Of a stretch of 64,000 nucleotides of DNA, positions 15,427 through 24,605 are shown piece after piece; within the stretch, counting starts at the first letter, position 1; every line of letters starts with the position of its first letter. The DNA comes from Maribellus sediminis (GTDB lineage: Bacteria; Bacteroidota; Bacteroidia; Bacteroidales; Prolixibacteraceae). The notes beneath the pieces are model-generated. The model ran no database searches. It was not told where the DNA came from and saw only the letters and a program-made list of their open reading frames with translations. The position numbers and the translations under genes were made by a program. The DNA is taken from positions 744,001 to 808,000 of the forward strand of contig NZ_WXUB01000002.1 of assembly GCF_011799805.1 (NCBI RefSeq), written 5' to 3'.

Positions 15427-16644
15427 GTGTTAACAAATAAAAATTCCACACATAATTTCAAAGCTTTTTTATGGCATGCCACTTTTCTGGCTTTTGCCAA
15501 GAATTTTATGGATGTTGATACCATCATTCCGGCCATGATCGTGGAAGCCGGTGGTGGAGCGCTACACATCGGCATCATGACAGCCATAATGCTTGGCGGT
15601 TCAAGCTTTACACAACTTTTCTTTGCACCGTATCTCAGCAACAAAACCTATAAAAAGAATTACTTGTTACTGGGAATCAATACGCGTATTTTCGCACTGT
15701 TTGGATTGGGAATACTGCTCTTCTTTTTGCAGGCCAAACATGCAAGTTTTGTGATTTGGTTCACCTTCTTATTTATCACCTTATTTTCGCTGGCCGGAGC
15801 GTTTGCCAACATCAGTTACACCGATATTCTGGGAAAGTCAGTCAATCCGGATAAACGCAAGACTTTCTTTTCATCTTTGCAAATCATATCAGGAATTATT
15901 GTGCTGGCCTCTGCTTTTCTGGTTAAAAAAATTCTGATCTGGAAGGCTTATCCAACCAACTATGCCATCATGTTTTTTGCCGGTGCCGGAATTCTTCTAA
16001 TCGCATCAGGCGGATTTTGGGCCATTAAAGAGGTGGTACCCTCGAAACTCAAAATAAAAGGGCTAAAATCGTTTTTTAAAGTGCTCAGAACCGAATTGAA
16101 AGAAAATCCCAAGCTTCCGTACTTTCTGGGCTTCATTAATACGCAGGGAATTGCTATTTCGTTCCTGCCTTTTGTAATTCTTTATGCCAAGGAAACATTC
16201 GGTACAACAAGCAGTGCCACCGGCACATTTCTTATCTTCAAAGTAATTGGAATTGTGTTTGTGAGTTTTCTGGTTTTAATCGGTGCAAAAAAACTGAAGT
16301 ACAACGTGCTGCTTTTTTCCAATGTGGCACTCTCACTTATTCTGGCCTTGCTGGCTATTCTTATACACGCCCCCAACCTGGTAAAGTACATTTTTGTGTT
16401 GGGAGGCGTTGTTTATTCGCTGTACACCATGACCATGAGCGGTTTGCTCCTTGAAGTTTCGGGTAACGAAAACCGTGCCTTGTACACCGGTTTTGCCGGT
16501 GCCGGAAACATTCTGCCGGCTCTTTTCCCTTTATTAGGTGGAAGCATCATCGAAACGTTTGGATTCCGGATCTTCTTCATTATCTTTATGATAATTATAC
16601 TATCGGCTACATTTTTTATACTTAAAATCGACTGTAAACGCTAA
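15427..16644 (+). CDS. MFS transporter of the NifX/Mrp operon
   Basis: A 405-residue membrane protein with about 12 hydrophobic helices in two halves separated by a charged loop (~200-220, VPSKLKIKGLKSFFKVLR). The first loop (FLAFAKNFMDVDTIIPAMIV) resembles MFS carriers annotated as unknown exporters. It starts with GTG at 15427; the next Met is 27 residues later inside the first helix, so GTG is favoured. It lies 65 bases after the second ATPase and 16 bases before the metallo-hydrolase gene. The substrate is unknown; a role in moving a metal or a small product linked to the cluster pathway is possible. Confidence 0.8.
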   Translation: MLTNKNSTHNFKAFLWHATFLAFAKNFMDVDTIIPAMIVEAGGGALHIGIMTAIMLGGSSFTQLFFAPYLSNKTYKKNYLLLGINTRIFALFGLGILLFFLQAKHASFVIWFTFLFITLFSLAGAFANISYTDILGKSVNPDKRKTFFSSLQIISGIIVLASAFLVKKILIWKAYPTNYAIMFFAGAGILLIASGGFWAIKEVVPSKLKIKGLKSFFKVLRTELKENPKLPYFLGFINTQGIAISFLPFVILYAKETFGTTSSATGTFLIFKVIGIVFVSFLVLIGAKKLKYNVLLFSNVALSLILALLAILIHAPNLVKYIFVLGGVVYSLYTMTMSGLLLEVSGNENRALYTGFAGAGNILPALFPLLGGSIIETFGFRIFFIIFMIIILSATFFILKIDCKR

Positions 16645-16660
16645 CTGAAAACCATTGCTA

Positions 16661-17443
16661 ATGAAAATCAACATCCTAACCGAAAACATTGCCGGAGGTA
16701 AATTTCTGGCGCAACACGGCCTCTCCTATTTAATTGAAATCGACGACGAAATGATCCTGTTCGACACCGGACACACCGATGTATTTTTAAAAAATGCTGC
16801 CGTTCTCGGATTTAATGTTCAGCGCGATGTTAACACAGTTGTTTTAAGCCACGGTCATTGGGATCATGGCGACGGATTGCAATTTTTAAATAATAAAATT
16901 CTATACACACATCCGGCAACTTTCGAAAAACGTTATCGAAAATCGGATGGAGCTCCGGTTGGATTATGGCAAAACAAAACTGAAATTGAGCAGAATTTTA
17001 AACTTATTGAAAGCGATTCTCCCGTTCAACTCACCGAAAATTTATGGTACCTGGGCGAAATTCCACGCTTAAATACTTTTGAGAGCAAAACTACAGATTT
17101 CGCATTTGGCAACGGCGAAGACGACTTCATTTACGACGATTCAGCCCTGGTAGCAATTAATAACGATAAACTGACTGTTATATCGGGTTGCGCTCACTCG
17201 GGTATTTGCAACATTTGCGAGTACGCGAAAAAAGTAACGGGTGTAGATAAAATTGATACAGTAATTGGTGGCTTTCATTTAAAAGATCAGGGAGAACAAA
17301 CACAGAAAACGCTGGAATATTTTAAGGAAAACCAAATTAAAAATCTGTTGCCCTCGCATTGTACATCAATGCCGGCTAAAACTTTCTTTCAAAAAAGTTT
17401 CGATTTCCCGGAAGTAAAAACCGGGATGTGCTTCGAATTTTAG
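16661..17443 (+). CDS. Metallo-beta-lactamase-fold hydrolase
   Basis: A 260-residue MBL-fold protein. It has LFDTGHTD near residue 36, the metal-binding HGHWDHGDG (HxHxDH), CAHSGICN with a further His, GGFHL and a C-terminal LLPSHCTS. This pattern is typical of the subgroup related to the ribofuranosylaminobenzene phosphate synthase family, often found in archaea and anaerobes beside redox cofactor genes. The start is set at ATG 16661 rather than the TTG two codons upstream. It is the last gene of the operon, and its end overlaps the convergent gene by 4 bases. Confidence 0.85.
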   Translation: MKINILTENIAGGKFLAQHGLSYLIEIDDEMILFDTGHTDVFLKNAAVLGFNVQRDVNTVVLSHGHWDHGDGLQFLNNKILYTHPATFEKRYRKSDGAPVGLWQNKTEIEQNFKLIESDSPVQLTENLWYLGEIPRLNTFESKTTDFAFGNGEDDFIYDDSALVAINNDKLTVISGCAHSGICNICEYAKKVTGVDKIDTVIGGFHLKDQGEQTQKTLEYFKENQIKNLLPSHCTSMPAKTFFQKSFDFPEVKTGMCFEF

Positions 17444-18792
17444 TAAGCCTGTTGAAAAACAATCTCACTTAAACCGGCTACTTTGTTGCCGTCGTAATAA
17501 ATCCGAACATTCAGTTTGTGGTCTTCAACTTTTACCACTTTCTCGGAGGTCCATTTCTGTTCACCCGGCAATAACGAATAGGCCTCAGTCAACTGATTCT
17601 CAAAAGCCAGCTTTTGCCACGACGACTTTTCAACATCTCCTATTTTTGCCCTAATGCGGTATACACCGTTTCGCACATTTATTACGTAATCGAAATAATT
17701 TTCGGGATTAGTACACCTGGCAGGTGTTCCTTTAAACAGCACTTTACTTAAGCGTGCGTTACCTGCATCGCCTTTTGTCACCCATTCTACTTTTTCCGTC
17801 ACATTCCAGTGATCAAATTCCCAGCCTTTACCGTAGTAGCCTTCAAAAGCCGAAACATTTTGCACATTGCCATTCAAACGTGGCGCACCGCCAAATTCGA
17901 TTTTCCCTTTCGAAAAGGTTTTAGTAACACCATAGCTGTACTTGTAGCACATTGTGTACAATTGCGGAAAAAAGTTCAGGCAGTTCTCGTACCTGTTTTC
18001 GAATGAAGGAGCAGAATCGGAATAAATCACCGCCAAGTGAAGAAATCCCCATTTATTGTCTCCCCAGGCAGTACCGATCAACTCTCCCCGTTCAAGTTTC
18101 TGGCCTTTTCGTACTTCTATATTTTTTCTGAACAAACCGTCGTAAACGTAATAGATTCCGGGATTTGCCATGCTCGCAAGTAAAAGACATTTCGCTTCTT
18201 CCACGTCGCTGTCTTCAATCCACACAACTTCACAATCTTCAATGGCAACTATCCAGTGTTTCTGTAATCCCCGTGCATCATTCATATTTATTGCAATTCC
18301 GGGATAAGTATCGTAATTGTTATCCTTTGTTGGATAGTACGAAAACATGTAAGTTTCCTCTTCCCCGTACCATACAAATCCATCGTTAAAAGCAACCGGG
18401 AAAAAAACGGTATTCAAATCGAGCCAGCTGGAACTGCTTCCTGTTAAGCAAATCAATGCATCACCCGTTAGCAGGCCATGAACCTTTTTGTTTTTTGCCA
18501 GGTGCTTAATATTTACATTGTCGGCGACGAATACATTCACAGGGCCACTGATTACCGGCAAACTTCTTCGCGAAACTTTTAACCACAAAGTATCATTCCC
18601 TATTTTTAGCTGGTTGCAATGCTTGTCAATATCCAGAAGCTGCACTGTTGTTCCTTCAAACGAAATGCTGTCGCCAACATTCATGTTATAATAAAACGAG
18701 TTACCCCAAACAATGTCGGCTGTGGAATTTTCGCTAGCTGCAGATACCAGCCCAAGCATCAACAAAAGAAGTATATAAAATGGCTTTTTCAA
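17440..18792 (-). CDS. Exported protein with degenerate M23/LytM-like domain
   Basis: A 450-residue protein with a signal peptide (MKKPFYILLLLMLGLVSAAS). The central part (~165-275) has the layout of an M23 (LytM) domain: the DCEVVWIEDSDV strand, GIYYVYDGLFRKNIEVRKGQ in place of the usual YGHL segment, then GELIGTAWGDNKWGFLHLAV, where the family has xxxxHLHFE. Only one of the two expected His is present and the metal-binding H-x3-D of the family is missing, so it is probably not an active endopeptidase. The C-terminal ~120 residues look like a jelly-roll carbohydrate-binding domain (KVLFKGTPARCTNPENYFDY). Function unknown. Confidence 0.65.
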   Translation of the reverse strand: MKKPFYILLLLMLGLVSAASENSTADIVWGNSFYYNMNVGDSISFEGTTVQLLDIDKHCNQLKIGNDTLWLKVSRRSLPVISGPVNVFVADNVNIKHLAKNKKVHGLLTGDALICLTGSSSSWLDLNTVFFPVAFNDGFVWYGEEETYMFSYYPTKDNNYDTYPGIAINMNDARGLQKHWIVAIEDCEVVWIEDSDVEEAKCLLLASMANPGIYYVYDGLFRKNIEVRKGQKLERGELIGTAWGDNKWGFLHLAVIYSDSAPSFENRYENCLNFFPQLYTMCYKYSYGVTKTFSKGKIEFGGAPRLNGNVQNVSAFEGYYGKGWEFDHWNVTEKVEWVTKGDAGNARLSKVLFKGTPARCTNPENYFDYVINVRNGVYRIRAKIGDVEKSSWQKLAFENQLTEAYSLLPGEQKWTSEKVVKVEDHKLNVRIYYDGNKVAGLSEIVFQQAY

Positions 18793-19020
18793 GTAAAAAG
18801 AATTTTCAGGTTTACCATCGGTTTAAATATTATGATATACAAATCTACCAAATATTAGGCGATTGCGTGCACACGAATAGTAGTTAGAGGACATTAAATT
18901 CAGAAAATATCCATTCTTAATCTTGATTAAAATCATGGAAATAAATGGAATTTATTAGACATAACAATAAGCGTTTTTTGTAAATTTGATTCAGTTCAGA
19001 AATAGAAATGTGAGCAATTC

Positions 19021-21312
19021 ATGAATAAACGCCTTTTAATTTCACTGTTACTCTTAGTTTCACTGATGCAATCCAATGCGCAATCGGTTGGACTTGTGCT
19101 TAGCGGAGGCGGAGCAAAAGGCATGGCTCATATCGCGGTGATCAGGGTTTTAGAGGAAAACAACATTCCGATCGATTACATTGCGGGCACTTCAATTGGC
19201 GCTATTGTGGGTGGTTTGTATGCTGCCGGCTATTCGCCCGATGAAATGGAGGAACTCTTCAAATCGGATGATTTCTATTTTTGGTCGACCGGAAAAATGC
19301 AACGCGAGTACCGTTATTACTTTAAGCGAGCCGAAACGGAACCAACCTGGATTACGCTGCGTGTAGCAAAAAAGGATGAAAAGTTGAAGGTTCTGCCTCC
19401 AACCAACATCATCCCGGCCGAACAAATGGATTTTGCGTTTATGGAACTTACTGCGGCTACAAGTGCTGCCTGCAACTACGATTTTAACAAACTGATGGTT
19501 CCGTTTTTCTGTGTAGCTGCCGATGTTAATGCCAGTGAACCGGCTGTGCTTCGCAACGGTGATTTGGGTAATGCTATTCGTGCCTCGATGACGGTCCCGC
19601 TTTATTTCAAACCGATAGAAATTGATGGTCGTTTGATGTTTGATGGAGGGATACTGAACAACTTCCCTACCGAATACATGAAGGATATTTACAAACCTGA
19701 CATCATTATCGGGCATAAGGTTGCCGACAATGCGAAAGCTGCTGATCCCGACGATGTAATGCGCCAAATATCGAACATGGTGATGCGTCCAACTAATTTT
19801 GAAATTGATCCAAAAGACGGCATTCTGCTTGAAACAAAATTTGAAGACGTTGGGTTGCTCGATTTTAACAAAATTGATCTGGCCATTCAAAAAGGAGAAC
19901 AAACTGCTTTGAGTGCGATTGACAGCATAAAAAACCTCGTTAAACGAAGGGTTCCGCAAGATGAAATAGATAGAAAAAGAAGCAATTTTAATGCGCGTAA
20001 ACCCGCCCTCTATTTTCAGAATATACAGATTGAGGGAGTGGAAGACCCGATGCAACGCCAGTTTATTATTCAAAGCATTAAACACCGTTCGGATATTGTG
20101 GCTTTGAAGGATCTGAAAACAGAATATTTCAAACTGATAGCGGATGAAAACCTAAAATCGATACAGCCAATAACTTATTACAACCCAAAATCGGGGTACT
20201 TCGATTTACATTTGAAGGTTGAGCTGGAGAAAAAATTTGATGTGAATTTTGGTGGTAACCTGTCAACAAAACCGATCAACCAGGGTTTTGCCAGTTTTAA
20301 CTACCGCAGTTACCATTCAAGGGCTTACAAACTTTATTCGAACCTGTATTTCGGAAGGTTTTACAGCTCGGCTAAATTTGGAGGACGCATTGACTACTCA
20401 ACGCGACTGCCATTCTATCTTTCCTATTATTTTACAATGAACCGCTGGGATTATTATGCCTCGAGTACCGAACTCTTTTTTGAGAATGTTCGCCCGCCAT
20501 ACATTATTCAGGACGAATTGAACATGCGACTCGAATGTGGTTTTCCGTTGGGGCTTCACACCAAACTTTCTGCCGGTCTGGCTTATTCATCTGCTGATGA
20601 CCGGTTTTACAGGGCTGAAGATTTTGAAGTACGCGACACACCTGATAATTCCTACTTTCGAGCATTTGTTGGCCATATCGGTTTTGAAAACAATTCGCTC
20701 AACTACAAACAATACGCCACCGAAGGATCGTGGAAGAGCATTGAACTTAGGGCAGTTTCGGGAAATGAGTCCTTCGAATCGGGAACTGTTGGAACGAAAA
20801 TCGGAGGTAGAAAAATTCATCATAATTATGGCATTGTCAGTGGTAAATTGTTGAATTATTTTGAACTCAACAATTTTATCACACTAGGCACACATTTGGA
20901 AGCAACTGCAAGTAATAAAGATTTGTTTAAGACCTACCGTTCCACCAAATTATCAGCACCTGGATTTAGTCCTACTCCACATAGCAAATCACTGTTTATC
21001 GAGAAATTTCATTCCAATAATTTTCTGGCAGGTGGCTTGAAAACTATTTTCAAAATTTCGTCTGATATGCACATGCGCGTTGAAGGTTACGCCTTTCTGC
21101 CCATAAAAGAAGAGTTGATTAACGAAGATCTGACTGCTTACAGAAGTAGTAATTTTTTCGAAAATTACTATTTACAGGCGGCGGCAGCATTGGTTTACCA
21201 AACCGGAGTCGGACCAGTGAGCCTATCCATGAATTATTACGATAAAGAAAATACCCAGTTATTTGTAACACTCAATTTCGGGTACATACTCTTTAATAAA
21301 CGTGGGTTGTAA
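19021..21312 (+). CDS. Patatin-like phospholipase with outer-membrane barrel
   Basis: A 763-residue protein. A signal peptide (MNKRLLISLLLLVSLMQSNA) is followed by a patatin domain: oxyanion loop GGGAKG at 29-34, nucleophile Ser58 in GTSIG, and the dyad Asp208 in FDGG. From ~330 a POTRA-like segment (ALYFQNIQIEGVEDPMQRQF) leads into a beta-barrel like the BamA/Omp85 surface-antigen domain, ending in LFVTLNFGYILFNKRGL. This is the architecture of PlpD/FplA-type proteins, with a lipase tethered to or passed by its own barrel. A TAAATTTG box at 18981-18988 is a likely -7 promoter element. Confidence 0.9.
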   Translation: MNKRLLISLLLLVSLMQSNAQSVGLVLSGGGAKGMAHIAVIRVLEENNIPIDYIAGTSIGAIVGGLYAAGYSPDEMEELFKSDDFYFWSTGKMQREYRYYFKRAETEPTWITLRVAKKDEKLKVLPPTNIIPAEQMDFAFMELTAATSAACNYDFNKLMVPFFCVAADVNASEPAVLRNGDLGNAIRASMTVPLYFKPIEIDGRLMFDGGILNNFPTEYMKDIYKPDIIIGHKVADNAKAADPDDVMRQISNMVMRPTNFEIDPKDGILLETKFEDVGLLDFNKIDLAIQKGEQTALSAIDSIKNLVKRRVPQDEIDRKRSNFNARKPALYFQNIQIEGVEDPMQRQFIIQSIKHRSDIVALKDLKTEYFKLIADENLKSIQPITYYNPKSGYFDLHLKVELEKKFDVNFGGNLSTKPINQGFASFNYRSYHSRAYKLYSNLYFGRFYSSAKFGGRIDYSTRLPFYLSYYFTMNRWDYYASSTELFFENVRPPYIIQDELNMRLECGFPLGLHTKLSAGLAYSSADDRFYRAEDFEVRDTPDNSYFRAFVGHIGFENNSLNYKQYATEGSWKSIELRAVSGNESFESGTVGTKIGGRKIHHNYGIVSGKLLNYFELNNFITLGTHLEATASNKDLFKTYRSTKLSAPGFSPTPHSKSLFIEKFHSNNFLAGGLKTIFKISSDMHMRVEGYAFLPIKEELINEDLTAYRSSNFFENYYLQAAAALVYQTGVGPVSLSMNYYDKENTQLFVTLNFGYILFNKRGL

Positions 21313-21316
21313 AGAA

Positions 21317-21670
21317 TTAATCGCGAATAAAATGTGGCATTTGTGAATCTAAATCAAACGATAATTCAACAATGCCGCGGAATTCACCGTTCTGCATCCA
21401 AGGCTTTTGCACAATTATCTTCTTTTTACCATTCTTTTCGGTGGTGTAGACATTTTCTGTGGGAGTTTTTAGCATTTCCTGCAGCTTAGTTCGCGATGGC
21501 TCCGGATGACAATCCAGCAAATTAGTCCCAATCAGTTCTTCGCCGCCGTAAGCTGCAAACTGACCGATTGAAACCTTATTCATATAAACAATTATACCCG
21601 CCGTATCGCAAACGGTAACAGCGCCGCTAAATTCTTCTACCCAGTCGAGGTCGGTCCCGGCAAGCTTCAT
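21317..21670 (-). CDS. Single PAS-domain protein
   Basis: A 117-residue protein made of one PAS domain (EFSGAVTVCDTAGIIVYMNK, then YGGEELIGTNLLDCHPEPSR, ending in GKKKIIVQKPWMQNGEFRGI). There is no output domain, so it probably acts by binding a partner. Its ATG overlaps the stop of the upstream gene in an ATGA arrangement, so it is translated together with the helical-repeat/GH16-like protein. The PAS fold may bind a small molecule, haem or flavin; no ligand residues can be assigned by eye. Confidence 0.85.
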   Translation of the reverse strand: MKLAGTDLDWVEEFSGAVTVCDTAGIIVYMNKVSIGQFAAYGGEELIGTNLLDCHPEPSRTKLQEMLKTPTENVYTTEKNGKKKIIVQKPWMQNGEFRGIVELSFDLDSQMPHFIRD

Positions 21671-23490
21671 TTCTTAGCGTAACATTTTACCCATTCAATA
21701 TCGAAATTAGCAGGTAACTGCGATCCTGATATTTCATCGATCACCAGGCTGGAAGCCATCAAATGCATCGGTTTATTTAATTCAGAATTATCCTGAGTCA
21801 GAATTTCATGCTCATTTATCTTCCAGGTAAATTTCGGCCCCTGTTTCTCGAGGCTGAATATATAATCCCCTTTTTTCAGGTTCGAGATGTCAATTCCAAC
21901 GCTTTCAACTTTTCCGTTTCCGCTAACCACAGAAAAACCAAGGTTGTTGCGCGCGCCAATTTCCACCAAATTCACCCGATTACTTGTTTCGCTGCTGGCC
22001 AGATACATTGAACTGATTACCGGTTTAACCGGATCGAATTTAATTTTAGCCTCTAGTATGCCATCTTTCAATTCAAAAGCTTTATCGCTCGAAATCAGTC
22101 CTGAAGTATAATCAAACTCGGTTGGAACAAAACCTGCCGGCATTTTCCATACCTTTCCTTCAGCTTTTTCCTTTTTCACCTGGATGCGTAATTGTTTTCC
22201 GGTTGAAACGTTTTTACCCTGCGTAAAAATGTTCAGGTCGCCGGGTAAGGCATAATTCTCGCCCAGCAATTTACCTGCCGCTGCAGTACAAACATCCCAT
22301 TTGGTTTCGTCCAGTTTTGTAGACGAAAAGTTGTCTTCGAAAACCACTTCCCAATTTTTCAGAAAATCGAAATCGCTTGATTTTTGATATTTAAAATACT
22401 TCACAAACTCAGGCTTTTGCTTTTCTTTTAAATAGTCCTGGTATTTTTTATACTCGTCAGTTTTCTCCCAACGCTTCTTATCTTCGAGCCAGGCTTTTTG
22501 TTTTTTGAATTCCTCTGAATTGATAATCTCTTCGAGCTCGTGATAGCGTTTCAGGTCGAATGAATCTTTTACATCGAGGTAGTTTTTGTACAACGACGAT
22601 TTCTCATATTTCAGCACAAATTTTACGGTGTCGTCACCCGCCAGTCGTTTGAATTCTGCGTACTTTTTAAAAGCCTCGCTTTTCTCGAATTTCTTTTTAT
22701 CCTTCAAAAAAGCTTCACGTTTTTTAAACTCGTCACCGGCAACATAAGCCGCTAGTTCGTCGTAACGCTTCAGGTCGTGACTCCCAGCCGTTTCGCGGTA
22801 AAGTTTTAATTTTTTCGACTGCTCGAATTTAAAATAAGCCTTAATTTCGGCATCGCCCTTCAATTTATTGAATTCGGCTTTTTCCTCTTTGCTATGACCG
22901 GGGGCATTTTTTAATTGCTGGTATTTCTTAAACTTTTCGGTCTTTTCAAGCGCCTCGTGCTTTTTCACAGCGTCCGACGAATTCAATTCTTTCCAGGCTT
23001 TAATACCGGCTGATTTTTCCAGTTTCCGATATTCAAGCCAGTGCTTCTCTTCTACCGAGCCTTTAAATACCTGGCTTTGAATTTCTTTTTTGTCCTTTTC
23101 AAACTGGCCTTCCTTAACATAGTCGAACAACTCGTAGTAGCTCTTCATCTTATCCGAATCGCGCTCTTTCTCAAAACGCTTCAAATCGGAAGAACCCTCA
23201 ACAGCAAAATACTTTTTGATGGCTCCCGACTTTTTCAGACGCTGGTATTCTTTTAACTCGTTTTCTTCTTTGCTTCCCTTAAATGATAAGCTTTCTACTT
23301 CGCTCTTGGTCTTTTTGAAGGCATCAGAATTTACCCATTCTTCCAATTCGAGAAAGGCTTTTAGCTCCTCCGATTTCTCGGTCTTTTGAAATTCTGCATA
23401 GTCGGCAAGCAGTTCGGCCCGCTTTTTCTCGATCGTTGCAGTAGGTTTGATCTTACCGGCTAGCTGGAGAGAAAAGATTTTGAATGACAT
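21667..23490 (-). CDS. Lys/Glu helical-repeat protein with GH16-like C-terminal domain
   Basis: A 607-residue protein without a signal peptide. Residues ~20-378 are highly charged helices built from a repeated unit; anchor segments at 40-62 (SEELKAFLELEEWVNSDAFK), 112-134, 237-259 (SHDLKRYDELAAYVAGDEFK) and 310-332 (SFDLKRYHELEEIINSEEFK) are spaced 72, 125 and 73 residues. Residues ~380-607 have a concanavalin-like jelly roll of the GH16 type (NWEVVFEDNFSSTKLDETKW, ISSDKAFELKDGILEAKIKF). The catalytic ExDxxE of GH16 is absent (VNLVEIGARNN at the place), so it is probably a non-catalytic binding domain. It is coupled to the PAS gene. The combination of a cytoplasmic helical array with a sugar-enzyme fold is unusual and the role is unknown. 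Confidence 0.8.
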   Translation of the reverse strand: MSFKIFSLQLAGKIKPTATIEKKRAELLADYAEFQKTEKSEELKAFLELEEWVNSDAFKKTKSEVESLSFKGSKEENELKEYQRLKKSGAIKKYFAVEGSSDLKRFEKERDSDKMKSYYELFDYVKEGQFEKDKKEIQSQVFKGSVEEKHWLEYRKLEKSAGIKAWKELNSSDAVKKHEALEKTEKFKKYQQLKNAPGHSKEEKAEFNKLKGDAEIKAYFKFEQSKKLKLYRETAGSHDLKRYDELAAYVAGDEFKKREAFLKDKKKFEKSEAFKKYAEFKRLAGDDTVKFVLKYEKSSLYKNYLDVKDSFDLKRYHELEEIINSEEFKKQKAWLEDKKRWEKTDEYKKYQDYLKEKQKPEFVKYFKYQKSSDFDFLKNWEVVFEDNFSSTKLDETKWDVCTAAAGKLLGENYALPGDLNIFTQGKNVSTGKQLRIQVKKEKAEGKVWKMPAGFVPTEFDYTSGLISSDKAFELKDGILEAKIKFDPVKPVISSMYLASSETSNRVNLVEIGARNNLGFSVVSGNGKVESVGIDISNLKKGDYIFSLEKQGPKFTWKINEHEILTQDNSELNKPMHLMASSLVIDEISGSQLPANFDIEWVKCYAKK

Positions 23491-23733
23491 CGGTTTGTTA
23501 TTAGATTTGTTTCTACCTCAAAAATATGATTTTCCTGCAATCTTTTAATAAAGCAGCCAACTTCATTTCCACATTGAATTGTTTATATCCCAAGAAACTC
23601 AGGGATTGCGAGTTTTTAACAATTATTTATGTTTAATTTATTTTTGAATACTTGGGTGTTTATATGTTTTTAGGCTCATCCGTTGCTATTATATCAATTT
23701 TAAATAGTTTTGACAAGGACCTAAATTACAGGC

Positions 23734-24603
23734 ATGATCAAGCATTCGGAACTGATATTAAATCCTGACGGATCAATTTTCCACTTACACCTGAAACCGG
23801 AAAACATAGCCGACCGTATTATCCTGGTTGGAGATCCCGGTCGTGTGGATACCATTGCAGATCATTTCGCGGAAATTGAATTCTCGGTTCAAAACCGTGA
23901 ATTTAAAACCGTTACAGGTTGGTACAACAACACAAAACTGAGTGTTATTTCTACCGGAATTGGTACCGATAATATCGATATTGTAGTAAACGAACTGGAT
24001 GCCCTGGTAAATATCGACCTGGAAACCAGAACGATCAGGAAAGAGAAAAAAAGCCTGGATATTGTTCGCATTGGTACTTCGGGAGGTTTGCAAACCGATT
24101 TGCCTGTGAACACTTTTGTGATTTCACAAAAGTCGATTGGTTTTGATGGACTACTGAATTTTTATGCCAACCGCCGAGCTGTTTCCGATATTCAGTTTGA
24201 AGAGGCATTCAGAAATTACACTGAATGGGACAAATCATTACCATCGCCTTATGTTATCGACGCTTCAGAACAGTTATTGTCGAAATTTGAGGGAGATGAT
24301 TTTTCGTTTGGTGTCACCATCTCAGCACCGGGTTTTTATGGCCCGCAGGGGCGCGAACTCAGACTGCCACTGGCACATCCGCGTTTGAATGAGCAAATAG
24401 AATCATTCGAACATGAGGGATTGCGTATCACCAATTTTGAAATGGAAAGTTCGGCCATTTACGGATTGTCGAAATTACTTGGACACCGTGCCTTGACCGT
24501 TTGCCTGATTATAGCCAACCGCGTTACCCTAACCGCCAATGAAAATTATCGCGACGAAATGAAGAAACTCATTTCGAAGGTATTGGAAAAACTGACCTTA
24601 TAA
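23734..24603 (+). CDS. Nucleoside phosphorylase (uridine phosphorylase-like)
   Basis: A 289-residue enzyme of the PNP/UDP family, which splits nucleosides with phosphate to give base and ribose-1-phosphate. It shows the phosphate-binding ILVGDPGRVDTIADHF near the start, GTSGGL (~113), and the nucleoside-binding TNFEMESSAIYGLSKLLGHR with the Met-Glu-Ser triad typical of the family. Length is slightly above E. coli Udp (253) because of an extended N-terminus and inserted loops. It is 2 bases upstream of the SirB1-like gene, so both probably share a transcript. Confidence 0.9.
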   Translation: MIKHSELILNPDGSIFHLHLKPENIADRIILVGDPGRVDTIADHFAEIEFSVQNREFKTVTGWYNNTKLSVISTGIGTDNIDIVVNELDALVNIDLETRTIRKEKKSLDIVRIGTSGGLQTDLPVNTFVISQKSIGFDGLLNFYANRRAVSDIQFEEAFRNYTEWDKSLPSPYVIDASEQLLSKFEGDDFSFGVTISAPGFYGPQGRELRLPLAHPRLNEQIESFEHEGLRITNFEMESSAIYGLSKLLGHRALTVCLIIANRVTLTANENYRDEMKKLISKVLEKLTL

Positions 24604-24605
24604 CT

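Noticed and set aside
19192-20085. Open frame of 297 codons on the minus strand
   Set aside because: Antisense to the patatin gene, no family features.
21667-23490. Active GH16 glucanase
   Set aside because: The fold is likely, but the ExDxxE catalytic motif and a signal peptide are missing.
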